Below the pieces are notes generated by a model. The model ran no database searches and had not been told where the DNA came from. It worked only from the letters and a program-made list of their open reading frames with translations. A stretch of DNA of 64,000 nt from Eremophila alpestris peregrina (Eukaryota; Chordata; Aves; Passeriformes; Alaudidae), in NCBI GenBank assembly GCA_009792885.1, contig WMCF01000021.1, positions 3,475,747-3,539,746 of the forward strand. The letters run 5' to 3'. Both the position numbers and the translations under genes were made by a program. Below, in pieces: positions 13,151 to 40,821 of this stretch; the stretch's first letter is position 1, and every line of letters begins with the position of its first letter.

Positions 13151-16100
13151 TCAATTTCTTGCTCAGAAACAGATGTGCCTCTCCTGTGACAGATGTGTAA
13201 AGATGAACAATAAGCTAAATAAGGGATTAAGTTATCCTGAATAGAAGAAACCTGTCTTCTGAAGTGTTATATGGAATATGATAATGAAGTTTCACCACAC
13301 CTGCTGTAAGTAGATAAAATTGTAAAAAATCTCATTCCAGTTGCAGAAAAAGAGCAGAGGAACACAAATTAGCTTTACAGTCTACCAAAATTCTAATAAT
13401 TTATGGCACGTCAAGCCATAACTTATCATGTTCAATGTGGCACAACAAGTTTCATACTACAGTTCCAAGAAACAAAAATGAATAATGAATCTTCTATTAC
13501 ATCAAGCCACACACACAAAAATCCACATTTCTACACTATGCTTACATTGTGCAGAGATGATCCTCTGGACTTCATTCAGATGTCTAACAAAAGACATTCT
13601 CTTTTCTACAGAATATGCATTCATTTGATGAAGTTCATCTTCCAGGATAAACTTTAAAATGTTTTTCTATAGGCCTGCTACAAAAAAAAAATATTATGGA
13701 GTTTTCTGATTAGATTTTTTTGTTGTCTATACCAAGAAGTCCTGAGTATGGATCCTCTTACAGGAAAACCCCAGCAGTACTGTAGATAAGTAAAAGACTT
13801 TTAAGGGAAAATTAGATAGAATGAAGACAAAAAGGACAGTCTCTTGATAAGATTTAAGCTTTAAGCTTCCAAAATCTACTTTAAAAAGGAATATAAAGTA
13901 TGTAAACACAATCCCTTTACACTAAATGCAAGTTAGGATTATACTCTTCAAACTTACTACAGTAAACAGATTTATAAAAATACAGGATTACTAAATTCAA
14001 AAAGACTGAATATGTAACAGTCTTAAACACTACCACAGTATCTCTGAAGTAACATCTTGCCTCAAGAGGGAGGGATTGTTCAGAGGAAAAGGAGTAGGAG
14101 AAAGGATATGTAGACTAAAAAATGCAGAAGGCTGGAAAAGCAGTCAAACTAAGAAACAAGTGACCCATCCTAATTATCTCTGATAGCAGATGCTGCCAGC
14201 AGATGCTCTCACATTATGCTCCAAGTACAGCTGGGAGAACCAGAAATAGATACCAAAGATGCTAAACTCAGAAAGATGCATCCCTTGCACCTTGAGAAGA
14301 GATACTTGAGACAGCACTCCAAACTGTCAAAGCATGGTTCTTCCAAGCACCTCTGCCTTGTGAAGCAATCCAAGTGAACACCAAGCCCTTTTGCTTAGGC
14401 TGTTAATTTTCAGGCTTCACAGGTGTTGGCAGAAAAAGATATCAAGGGTTATTAACAGATGCACTAACCCTAAGAAACAGTTTATTTAAGTCATGGCTAT
14501 AGTGTGATGACAGTTACATTGCCTTGCCTCATTTATCTTGGCTAGTCAACAGAGTTGTGCAGTAGACAGTAAAAGCTATTGGGGAGAAAAAAACCCCAAA
14601 ACATTTTTAAGTCCAATAAGTTTATACAATAGAAACAATAAAGGAATTATAATTTACTTAAGTATCTCATGTTTTATAGCTCTTGGATTTGTAGGTTCAG
14701 CCTCTAAGTGTCACAAATCATTGAAGTTTGAATGAAAAACAGCTTTATGATATCTGTATCTGTTCAGACATACACCTAATAGCTGCAGCAACCTAAAAGA
14801 CCAGAAGAGATCTGCTCATCAGCAAGCTCACAAAAGTATAAATAGTCTAATGCAAATGACAACTTTCTGATCCTTTCAGGATGCTGGAAATCTCCAAGGG
14901 CTATGCAGAGAACCCACTTTTTCAGAGCAGCATCCAGTTTCCTGGGGTCTGATTAATTTAAGGTTCTACAAACTGAAAGAGTACAGTTGTAAATGGAAGA
15001 AAACATCTATTTACTCCAGGCTTTGATTCAGTGAAACTCCAGTGCTAATATCTGCTATAGGCTTTGTCAACATCAGAAAAAACACCACTGAGGTGTTCTG
15101 CCTTTCCACATGGCAGACATAATCCCAACACCACCAGTATTGTGTTTCTTCTGGTTTTTACACTGGCAAAGCTGGTGTAAACTAACTAGGCAAAGGTCTA
15201 ACAAGATGGACTTAAACACTCTTAAGAAAATAACAGGTCATCATTTACATCCAGTGAGCAATCACCAATGCAAAAGTAATGCATGAATTTCTAAAATACA
15301 CAATTTTAAAAAACTATGCTTAAACCAATGAGAGCAAAATAACTATAAATCATATTTTCATGATTTTCTAGATTCCTTTTAAGAAACAGAAGGAGAGAAA
15401 TTGCACCACATCCCAGCGCCAAGAACACTGCAGCACTTCTTGCTTTAAGCAACACAAAATTCTTACTGGACTACAAAATACCATCCAGGCTCCAGTACCA
15501 GTTATCTGGAAACAGATGGCAGTGCAGAGAGCCCGGGTCCCTGGGGAGCTCACTAATCGAGTCACTCAGTAACTCAGAAAGCTTTCGTTTAGCACACAGA
15601 CCAGTTCAGTTACCTCTGCAGCCCAGCTGGGCTAGCAGCAGGCAGGGCTGTGGGACCGTGATGGCTGATCCCGGTATGTCCCATAGGACACTTACACCCG
15701 GCAAAGAAACCCAACCTTTCAGCACTGCTTGTGGATGGGCATTATTTCGGCTGGTGCCATCCAGAATACGATTGCTACCGCCGGAGCCAGCACCGCTGCT
15801 GCTGTCCCTGTGACAAAGGCATCCCTCTGGTGCCACACTGCTCCTGCAGCAGGGATGGGGGTAAGGGGTGATGTGTGGGAGCATCTCACACCCTTTCTGA
15901 CAGAGATACGGGCCCCACACCCAGACACAGATGGCCTTCGTACCCCAGCACCATCCTCCTGCACAGGAACCCTGATGAATTGAAATTGTGTAGGATATTC
16001 AGCCTACTGCTCGTGCCTGTAGCTTGCAAGAGCTTTGCCTGGCCCTACTGAGGAGATCAGAGGTGAGTCTTGCTGGAGCTGTTTTCAGAAGCAGCCTGTA

Positions 16101-16379
16101 AATCTGTGCCCTGCGATGGCAGTGCCTGTGCCAGCAGCCTGGCCGTGCCGGAGCGCTGCTGGATTCTGCGGGTGGGAGCGGTGCAGGAAAGCCCCTGAGA
16201 GAACAAGTGCAGAGCTTCACCCTGGGCTGTCCTGAAGGAAGAATATTGTGTCTCCTTTTCTATCTTTTATTTTCTGTTGAGACACAGATTGAACAGCCGT
16301 CTCAAGTCATGTGAGGATGTAAGGAGGCGCAAAAAAGAATTAAAAAAAAAAACGCCGCTTGTTTAATAAATAAAGCTCA
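13151..16379. other. Intergenic DNA upstream of CNEP1R1
   Basis: AT-rich to about 15.3 kb, then moderately GC-rich between 15.5 and 16.25 kb as the promoter is approached. Overlapping open frames on both strands at 15.6-16.2 kb have no recognisable product. Distal promoter or enhancer sequence for CNEP1R1 is plausible here but not shown. Confidence 0.5.
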
Positions 16380-16533
16380 ACACGGCCGTTCGATAACAGC
16401 CGCCGTGGGCCGGCCGGGCCGCGCCCCTTCCCTGCCGGTAGCCAATGCGAGGCGCGCTTGCTGCGGGCGAGTAGCGCGGGGCGTTGTAGCGGGGCCGGGC
16501 CGGCGGGGCGGTGCGCGGGGCCGCGGGGAACGG

Positions 16534-16569
16534 CCCGTGCTCGGCGCTCCGCCCGTGCTCGGCGCTCCG
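16534..16569 (+). repeat. 18-bp tandem duplication in CNEP1R1 5' UTR
   Basis: CCCGTGCTCGGCGCTCCG occurs twice in tandem, followed by a short run of CCCG units and then the start codon. It lies in the last 50 bases of the presumed 5' UTR. Confidence 0.9.
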
Positions 16570-16583
16570 CCCGCCCGCCCGCC

Positions 16584-16608
16584 ATGAACTCCCTGGACCA
16601 GGCTGAGG
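16584..16608 (+). CDS. CNEP1R1: CNEP1R1 coding exon 1
   Basis: Residues 1-8 plus the first base of codon 9. The donor is GTGAGT. Context before the ATG is GCC. Confidence 0.95.
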
Positions 16609-19600
16609 GTGAGTGCGGCCGCTCGGAGCGAGCCCGGAGCCGCCTCTTCGGCGCGCCGGGAGCTGCCGGCTCTGCGCCCGGGCTGCCCGAGCGCGCTGCA
16701 CCGTCCCTGCGGAGCGGGACGAAGCGGCCGCGGGAGGCCTCGGCTCCCTCTGCACCGCGCTCCCGGCGCTCCTCCTCGGCCCAGACAGGCGAGCTAGGGC
16801 GGGGTTCCGGGGCCTCCTCGGCGTTCTGCGCTCGGGGTGGGCTGTGCTGCTCGCCGGCCGGCCCGCAGAGCAGGGCCCGCGGGAGGGCCTGTGCTGAGGG
16901 GCTGCTGCCTGCCCTGGGTGGAGGGAGTGCCCGCCGTTCCCTTTCGCTGCTCGGCTGTAGCTCATAACAATCCTCTGCTGTGCGAGCTCCTTGCCCGCTC
17001 ACGGCTTTTTGTGTGAGACGCGTTTCTTACAGCTCTTGAGCCCCGCTCGGCGTTACATTGAGTCCTTTCACATTTGAAGAACGCGACCTCAAATAGCCCC
17101 TTCTTGTCTGGGGACACTTGGTGGTTTGGGTTACAAGTTCTTTGAAGTTACAGCTTACAGGCTGTCAGAGCCCTGAAAGGAGCTTTTGGTGTCCAGAGAC
17201 TGGTGGAGATTTTTTAAATGGACCAGTGTTTCGGAATTAGCAGGTGTTTTGTAGCTGGCACTGGAAGTAGGCAATGTCGACAGGAACCGATAGTCCGGCG
17301 TTGTCAGGGCTTTGTTGCTATGCTTGTGCAAGCTGAGGGTTCCCAGAAGTGCCCTGCTAGTCACAGCTGCCAAAGGAATCAACTCAGGGAAAGCTCTTAG
17401 AACGTGCAGAGTTGAAAATAAGTTAAAATTGTTCCATTTTTTTTCTGAAAAAGTTTTTTTTCATATTTTGTTTCAGTGATGTCTGCATTATATGAGTGTT
17501 TTCTTGAGACTTTTGTTGTCAATAACCTGTTTTTGTGCCTTCAGGGTGCTCTTTCTCAAATAGCAGGTTTTCACGTGGTGCCTTGTGTTCCCCCTCTCGC
17601 TTCAGTGACTAGTTGGAGGGGTTTGTGCTAGTCAGGGAACAATTAATTAACTGTAATTGCCGGCAGTGGTTTAACTTCCCCAGAAGGGAAGTGGGGGACA
17701 GGCCATTAACTACCGTGTTCTTGGCAGTAATTAAGACTAGTTAGCCGTTCTGTGAAGTCAAGATACTGTCATCTTCCCCCATGAATTCACCTGCAAGCCA
17801 CTGAGGAATAAATTCACAGTGTAGAAAACTGCTTTCATACTGATCATAATAGATTTATTTTCTCTAAGGTTATTTTTTATTTGCTTTATTGTGATAACTA
17901 ATATAGCAATAGGTGGAAGGTGAAGTTCCACGTTGATGCTGACAGAGACTTTAGCTGAAAGTTGATCCTAATAAAAACTTAACTTAGCTTTAACTGGAAT
18001 GTTATCAAATACTGACCTTGTTGAACAGAAGTGTAAATCTAACCCAGACTCAAAAGTGAAACAGCACCTTGGAGACAATTAGAAGTATCAACTTGAAATG
18101 GATTTAACAGCAAATTCAGTGGAAAGACCATGGGAGAATTATAGCAATAAGAAGAAAGATCTATTTTTTAAAAATAATGATTGGAATAAGATCCTTGGAG
18201 TAGTGTTTGTTGAGGGATTTTTTGCATATATGTATGTATATATATCATGACACTCAAAGTTTCTACACAACAAAGTCATCAAAGCCACACTGCTACAAAT
18301 AATCCCTCAAGCAGTGGCAAATGGCCAACTTTTTCACAAATTGCTGTTATATTGATATAGAACATAATGTTTTCCTGATAGACTTAGTACTTCAAAATGT
18401 GATACTTCTGTTTTGAGAGGCAATTTAAGTTACTATAAATCTAAGTCACTATTTCCAAAGATGTCTGAAATAGTGTGATTTCTCAAAATTGCATTGATTT
18501 TTCTTTTTTGTAAGTAGGAATTTAGATTAACTCCACCACTGGATTTTTTACTTGAAGCTGAGTAAAGCTGCTATGACAGGACTTTTACTGCATATAAAGG
18601 ATCATTGCATTGGTTTTCTCTGCCTGTTTAAGAACTGTGTGTGGGGGGGGGAAGTGAGTTCTTTTTATCTTCCACTTTAAAACATTACTAAATAGATGAA
18701 GATCTAATTATGCTTGATATACATCTTCCCCAGATCTCAAAGCTTTTGAAAGAAGACTTACTGAATACATTGCATGTTTGCAACCAGCTACAGGACGTTG
18801 GAGAAGTAAGTTTGATGTTCCAAGGAATAAATAGGAGTCTGTCTTCCAAGCTTGTTAGATTTACTAGTGTGTATCCTTCGTTTAAGTTTGCCCAAAGAAG
18901 AATTTGTATTTGGACTTGCTTTAAAATTTGTGGCATACACTGAAACACTCTACAAGTTAAAACAGGATAATAAACTAATATTTTAGCCAGAGTTAGAAAA
19001 ATGAGGTTAAGACTGAATTGGCTCAAGGCTGAATTAATCTGGAAATACCTGAAACAGTAAGTTGTGTTTGTTTTGTTCCACTTTTATGATGTTACTCAAG
19101 TTTTTTTCTTCAAGACTCAGACTTCCCAGACAGTTCCTTGAGTTACTTAAACTAAATATGATCAGGTGAGATAGTCCCCATAGAATTGAAGGTGAAAAAG
19201 TTACAGCAGTGTGCCATAAAGGCATCTTTGTGATGACAGGAAGGTTTGAGGGAGGAGGGAAGGCAAAAATTCCACAGATATGCTGCCAGCTTTGGGATCA
19301 GTGGTCTGTGGTGGAAACACACAACTTTGTTTTGTTTTGGTTTTGAGGCTGTGTTGAAGTTTTCCTACTCAAAGAGTACAGACTTTTTTTAGAACACACA
19401 AAATAGTATCTTTCCTCCTAAGAGGTAAATTTTGAAAGAAGGAACTGAAAGAATGACTCCTTAGAAAGCAAAACCAAACACCAGTACCACCACCTCAAAC
19501 CCCCTTGTCTCAGAGCAATCAGATATTTGTATGTAGTTCTGCTGAGTTTGCACACACCTACTTTGAAATGCATTTGGCTTCTAAAATCACAATTTTCTGT

Positions 19601-20901
19601 CAGTTATAATTTAAAAGAAAATACTAGAAACTTTTAAGCATATTTAAATGAGGTTTGCATAATTAATACTGTATTCAGTGGCTCATGTTTTTTCCCAAAT
19701 TGCTTGTTTTGTAATTCACATAAGAGGGACAGTCTATTTCAATTATAATGGGGTGTGTAACCAGTGTTACCTCCTTCGGAGGGAGGAAAAGAAATAAGTG
19801 TTTAAGAGAAAAGAAATAAGTGTTTAAGAGTTGCTGCTGAAAAATAAATGCATTTAAATATGAATGAGGTATAATGTTTATGACTCTCATTCTTTTCTTC
19901 ATCAGTGATTTTGATAGTGGTGTCAGTCTGCACAGCAACTGGGGCTTGGAACTGGTTAATAGACCCAGAGACACAAAAGGTAAGGTCTGGCTAATGCCAA
20001 ATGTGCTGTGTTCCATAGCTTGGTGCTGCTGTCGGGTGGTATATTGAAAACTGAAAGGCTAAACACATTCTCAGATGAAACTGGGAGGTGATTTTTAGTA
20101 AAGCTGTCAAGCTGTGGAATTGCTGTGGAATGTGTCCTAGGACAATGCCTGCCAAAATACTGTACCATGAATACTTATCTGAAGAATTGTTCTCAAGTAC
20201 TTGGAAATGGCTAGGAGTGTATTTTATTTTTAGTTAAGTGATCTGGGCAGTGACTTTGTGTGCGTTTGAGAAAGCGTGCAGTTGGACTAACCTGATTTCT
20301 TTCCTAGGTATCATTTTTCACGTCACTTTGGAATCACCCATTTTTCACCATTAGCTGTATTACCCTAATAGGCTTGTTCTTTGCTGGAATACATAAAAGA
20401 GTGGTGGCACCATCAATGTATCCTTTGATAATGTTTGTCATGTTAAAAGTGTACTTACTGCAGTTGTTGAAGCCTATGCTAATACTCTTTTTTAGCTTTT
20501 GCTTGCTGTGTGTACAAGTGTTAGCTGCTCTCCTTGACACAATCCACACAGTATAGCAGCCCGATGTCGAACTGTTTTGGCAGAATATAACATGTCCTGT
20601 GATGATGTAAGTGTTAGTGCTTCATTGCCTAAACCTTGTTTGTTTAAAAGAAAAAGAAATAATTCAGACACACAGTTTGTTTTTCTGAACAGCACTTTTA
20701 TCTTCCTCAGCAAATTCTGTGTGTCTGTAAAACTGGAATGTGGAATACTTAGTATCATTTTGTGTATTGTTTCAAACTCTCCCTGTAACATTGAACTTTA
20801 ATGTAATTGTTGGGTTCAACTTTCAGGGTTTAAACTTTATTTTCTTTTCTGTCTTGCAGACTGGAAAACTAATTTTGAAACCTAGGCCTCATGTTCAATA
20901 A
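16584..20901 (+). CDS. CNEP1R1: Nuclear envelope phosphatase-regulatory subunit 1 (six exons)
   Basis: CNEP1R1 (TMEM188, the animal Spo7 counterpart) binds and stabilises the phosphatase CTDNEP1 in the nuclear envelope/ER. The complex dephosphorylates lipins and so controls phospholipid versus triglyceride synthesis. The coding exons are 16584-16608, 18734-18805, 19906-19979, 20308-20417, 20552-20606 and 20860-20901. They join in frame to 125 residues, the length I know for the human protein. The N-terminus begins [20 protein letters not shown]. Two hydrophobic segments (about residues 34-51 and 69-85) are the membrane spans. The C-terminus ends [10 protein letters not shown]. All junctions are GT-AG; intron 4 is U12-like. 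The start codon is the first ATG in the CpG island, with G at -3. Introns are 2125, 1100, 328, 134 and 253 bases, and I see no further gene inside them. Confidence 0.97.
16609..18733 (+). other. CNEP1R1: CNEP1R1 intron 1
   Basis: 2125 bases. The first 350 bases belong to the CpG island and the remainder is AT-rich. A near-palindromic TATA-rich stretch is near 18225-18245. No recognised repeat or gene is inside. Confidence 0.9.
18734..18805 (+). CDS. CNEP1R1: CNEP1R1 coding exon 2
   Basis: Residues 9-32, entered after CCCCAG and left at a GTAAGT donor in phase 1. Encodes the cytosolic stretch [20 protein letters not shown] ahead of the first membrane span. Confidence 0.95.
19787..19830. repeat. 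22-bp tandem duplication in CNEP1R1 intron 2
   Basis: The 22-base unit at 19787-19808 (it begins AAAAGAAATAAG and ends TTTAAGAG) is repeated exactly at 19809-19830, about 75 bases upstream of the exon 3 acceptor. Confidence 0.9.
19906..19979 (+). CDS. CNEP1R1: CNEP1R1 coding exon 3
   Basis: Residues 33-57, holding the first membrane span and the [11 protein letters not shown] loop. The acceptor is CATCAG and the donor GTAAGG; it ends on a codon boundary. Confidence 0.95.
20308..20417 (+). CDS. CNEP1R1: CNEP1R1 coding exon 4
   Basis: Residues 58-93 plus two bases, holding the second membrane span ([17 protein letters not shown]) and the following HKRVVAPS. It ends at the U12-type donor GTATCCTTTG. 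Confidence 0.95.
20418..20551 (+). other. CNEP1R1: U12-type (minor spliceosome) intron
   Basis: The 5' splice site reads GTATCCTTTG, matching the minor-spliceosome consensus RTATCCTTT. TCCTTGAC at 20531-20538 matches the U12 branch consensus TCCTTRAC, with the branch A (20537) 15 bases before exon 5, the usual short distance. There is no long polypyrimidine tract before the terminal AG, also typical. At 134 bases it is short. If retained, translation continues through it and stops at TAG in exon 5 (20554-20556). Confidence 0.9.
20552..20606 (+). CDS. CNEP1R1: CNEP1R1 coding exon 5
   Basis: Residues 94-112 ([19 protein letters not shown]). Entered after the U12 acceptor and left by a strong GTAAGT donor on a codon boundary. 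Confidence 0.95.
20860..20901 (+). CDS. CNEP1R1: CNEP1R1 coding exon 6 and stop
   Basis: Residues 113-125 ([13 protein letters not shown]) and TAA. The acceptor is CTTGCAG. Confidence 0.95.
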   Translation, partial: TGKLILKPRPHVQ

Positions 20902-21773
20902 GGGCTGTCTTCCTTCATTTTTTTCCACTGCCATGGAAACCAAAAATGACCTTTTTTAAGGTAGTATGACAGCAAAAAATCAAATGGGACTGGTTGTCAC
21001 TGCCTGGGAGTAAAAGTCTTAACACAGTTGACAGTGAAAGTGTGCAATATTACTTTCTTGAATATTTATCCAAATTCTTTGTTATCACATTATCAGTGCT
21101 TTTGCTACTTCTGATTACCTCTTTTTCAGTGTTAGTGTCACTTTTTTACTTCAGCTAGAACAGAACATACAGGTGAAGTATGTTAATCAGCAATGAAGTT
21201 GAACTTGAAAACGAAACCTCATTTGTGTTACGTGTCTTTGTAAGCTATTGTAAATAGCAGATGGATGCCAACGTTCAGGAAAAAAGTAATATCTGGTGTA
21301 TGGATTTTCTTCTTCTCATGAAGAGTATTGAAAGGAACGTTTGCCATTCTCCTGATGTTTTATTAGCACACTTCCTCATTACAGCTGTCCTTGTCTCCTG
21401 GTCACTCTTTTTGGAACTGGTTTAAAGGCTCGCAGGAAGACTGACTGTGCTGGAGAAAACTGGTCTTACTGTTAAAGAACTTCACAAATATATCAAGGAT
21501 CACGTTTGTCAAGTTGTGTATATAGTGCACCAGCCACTTTCCTTGTGGTCATATGTAGTTCCTTGTTTGATCTGGTTCAAAACACTTGTTTTAAGACTTT
21601 AGTTTTTTAAAAATTGTCTTAAATATGCTTGTATCTTCCCAATTGTACGGTTGTGCTGCATCTAAATCCACCCAACCATTCTGAGTGGATTTTTATGCTG
21701 TAGTAGTCAGAATATGAAAGTTGTATTACTAATGTATAATTTCATATTTGGTGAAGAAGATCTAGAGTGCCAC

Positions 21774-21779
21774 AATAAA
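21774..21779 (+). terminator. CNEP1R1: Proximal poly(A) signal of CNEP1R1
   Basis: Canonical AATAAA about 870 bases after the stop codon. Use is not shown. Confidence 0.5.
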
Positions 21780-22116
21780 ATAACAAAATTTGTTATTCGA
21801 GGTGTTAACAACAAGGTTTGGATGATATATGCATAAAGTGTAACTTTTGTATAGCTAAAACTGTCGAGTTTTAAGAGTTTAAGTTGTTCAAGGTGCCTTT
21901 TTAAATGTTTTGAACTCTTTAATTTGACTCTAACTGCAAAGCTCTTGCAACTTCAGTAACCCTACTACAGGGTAGACTGGCTTTTAAAGGCAGCCTATTG
22001 ATGTAACTTTATCAGTTGAAACTTTAGGAATTTGTCTTCTGGATTTTTTTTCCAGTAAGTCTTCTGCCCATCCATTATTTTTAACTGCTGTAAATTTTGT
22101 AGGTAAATGTGTATAA

Positions 22117-22122
22117 AATAAA
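22117..22122 (+). terminator. CNEP1R1: Distal poly(A) signal of CNEP1R1
   Basis: Canonical AATAAA followed within 20-40 bases by a GU/U-rich stretch (around 22139-22160), the expected cleavage context. It lies only about 370 bases before the HEATR3 start codon. Confidence 0.7.
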
Positions 22123-22495
22123 ATCTTTGTATAAACAGGTGTTATCTTCTTTTGTACTGTGCAAATACAGATCTCCACTGAACACAGAAGAACTTCAGAA
22201 AATTTATAGCTGCACTCTGTAGCTTTCATACCGGACCAACATTCCCTGTGTTTGATGTGGTTCTTATAATCTAAGATACTGACACCAGAGAGGAAACCCC
22301 TTCCAGGTTTCCATCCTCCAGGTCAATCCCGCCTCTGTAAGTGCCCTCAGAGGAGCCTGTTTCTGTTGCTGATGTCGTTGTTCGAGCGCGGTAGGTGCGG
22401 GGGTGTGATGCGCGGCGGGGCGGGGTGCGCGGGGCGGGGCGGGCGGGCGCCTGCGCGGGGCCGCACACGTGGGCGCGCCGGCGCCGAGCGCAGCC

Positions 22496-39161
<16,666 letters not shown>

Positions 39162-40821
39162 AACATCGAGGAACTTTTAAGGTTTTCTTTATTAAGAAAT
39201 GTTTTAAAAAAATATAACTGTTTTGAACTTCCAAACTTTACTGAGCAGAGCAGTTTTGCTTTGATGTTAATGCTACATTTTATGACATTCAGTATTTTTA
39301 TACTTTTGGATTGATGCAATATGAAAGACATATCGGCATCAAAAACCCTGTAGCATACCCTGAGATTGCTGGAGTGGTAAGAAGGTGCTCTTTAGGTCCT
39401 GAGGTCTGTGCATAGCACCACTGTCATTGCCTGGATATCTTCATGTACCCTGGCAGAAAACTACACTTGTGTGAAAAAGTGATTCCAAAAATATTCTTGG
39501 TCATGTGGCAGATTGGAAAACAAACAAACAAAAAAGTAAAGCTCAAGATCTATTTCAGGGAATCGAGCAGTGGGAGAGTATTCATGTTTGGTATTTGCTC
39601 TTACCTGTTCCTACAATTGCACAGGCACTTCTGGCAGACCTCCCAAAAGAAGTGTGTGACAAATGTGTAGATTCCTGTCAGCACTTGGATCTGTTATTTC
39701 ATGAGGTTCATGAGGAGAAAATTTTCAGATTCATTTCTGATAAATTCAGTATGATAGCTTTTTGCCCTGAAAATCAATGTAAGCAGATCCTACTCTTAGA
39801 CACAACTCCCTGTCTTTTTTTTAGTTTCTGAAAATTGTCTTCTATTTTACAGTCTTCCTTGTAATTCTACATCAGGATGAGTTTGAATTCAGGGAAGTAG
39901 TAAACATAACAAAGTATTTTTTATACTGAGATATTACCTGAAGTAAATTTATATTTGCTTAAAATACCTTTTGCAAATATTTGTGATGGAGATTTTTAAG
40001 CTGTAAAATACAGAAAATATTTTTTAAAAATATCATTGATTCATGAAAATTGTATGTGAACTTCATATATCAAAAGCTTTGGTTTTGTTTCTGTGAATGA
40101 AGTCCTCATACACATTTTTCAAGAAAAAGCCCTGCAACTAAACACAAAAGCATTTTGTTTTGCTGATTTGTTTTGAGATGGGAGGTTTTTTTCTCCTCTC
40201 AATGTGCTGCCTTAGCTCAGGCATCCAGTTTTTGGCAAAATTTTTCCCATGTTAAAAGCACGGAACTTAAAAAGACCACATTTACTTGGTTTGTTAGATT
40301 TCAGTCTCTAAGATTGGAAAGTAGACTTGAGAACTGACTGGTAACTTGCAAATGACTGACTTTCTGAAATCTGACAAGGTATTTTGTCAAATGCAAGAAG
40401 AAGCAAAAGATGAGTTTCAGCAGCTGTACTGCCTGGGAGTGCTGTTACTTTACAGGAGTCAGATGAACTGTGTGATGTGATGCCTGCTAGCCAAAGGAAG
40501 GGATTGGGAGGGCTCATGGGGCATTGAGGCTGGGCTGGAGAAAACCAGGAGCAGTCAAGAGCATGGAGGGGTTGAGAGGTTATCTGGGGATTTGGCAGGG
40601 CAGGCAGTGAAGAGGTCTGGAGTGTAACAGCTGAGAGAAGGTGGATTATGGCATGATACCCTACAGTGTGTGGATTTTAATCCTGCTGTTAGTTATACTT
40701 GTAGTACACTGAGGATGGTATGCTATTAGCCTCATGGAAGGTATTAGTATTTGTTTGGAGCACTTAAATGACTTCCACAGGGAAAGTTCAGCTCTCATTC
40801 TCTGGGTGCTACATTGAATTG
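39162..40821 (+). other. HEATR3: HEATR3 3' UTR and flank, end undefined
   Basis: By eye there is no AATAAA or ATTAAA between the stop and 41150, only variants such as AGTAAA near 39535 and 39951. The 3' UTR must end somewhere here or use a variant signal. No coding exon is recognised; the 108-codon frame at 39505-39831 has no known product. Confidence 0.5.

Larger units (their letters stand above)
16380..16980 (+). promoter_or_regulatory. CNEP1R1: CNEP1R1 CpG-island promoter and 5' UTR
   Basis: An abrupt switch from AT-rich DNA to very CpG-dense sequence covers the 5' UTR, exon 1 and the start of intron 1. A CCAAT box is at 16442-16446, about 140 bases before the start codon. No TATA box is seen, as usual for a housekeeping CpG-island promoter with dispersed initiation. 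Long open frames on both strands (up to 220 codons on minus) come from scarcity of stop codons at this GC content. Confidence 0.85.
20902..22140 (+). other. CNEP1R1: CNEP1R1 3' UTR
   Basis: About 1.2 kb of AT-rich sequence follows the stop without another coding exon. A Pumilio-type octamer TGTAAATA is at 21249-21256. Two AATAAA signals, at 21774-21779 and 22117-22122, suggest alternative 3' ends. The boundary given is inferred from the second signal. Confidence 0.7.

Noticed and set aside
16340..17002. 220-codon minus-strand open frame (and overlapping frames) at the CNEP1R1 promoter
   Set aside because: It lies in a CpG island where stop codons are rare, is Arg/Ala/Pro-rich without any domain, and overlaps equally long frames on the other strand.
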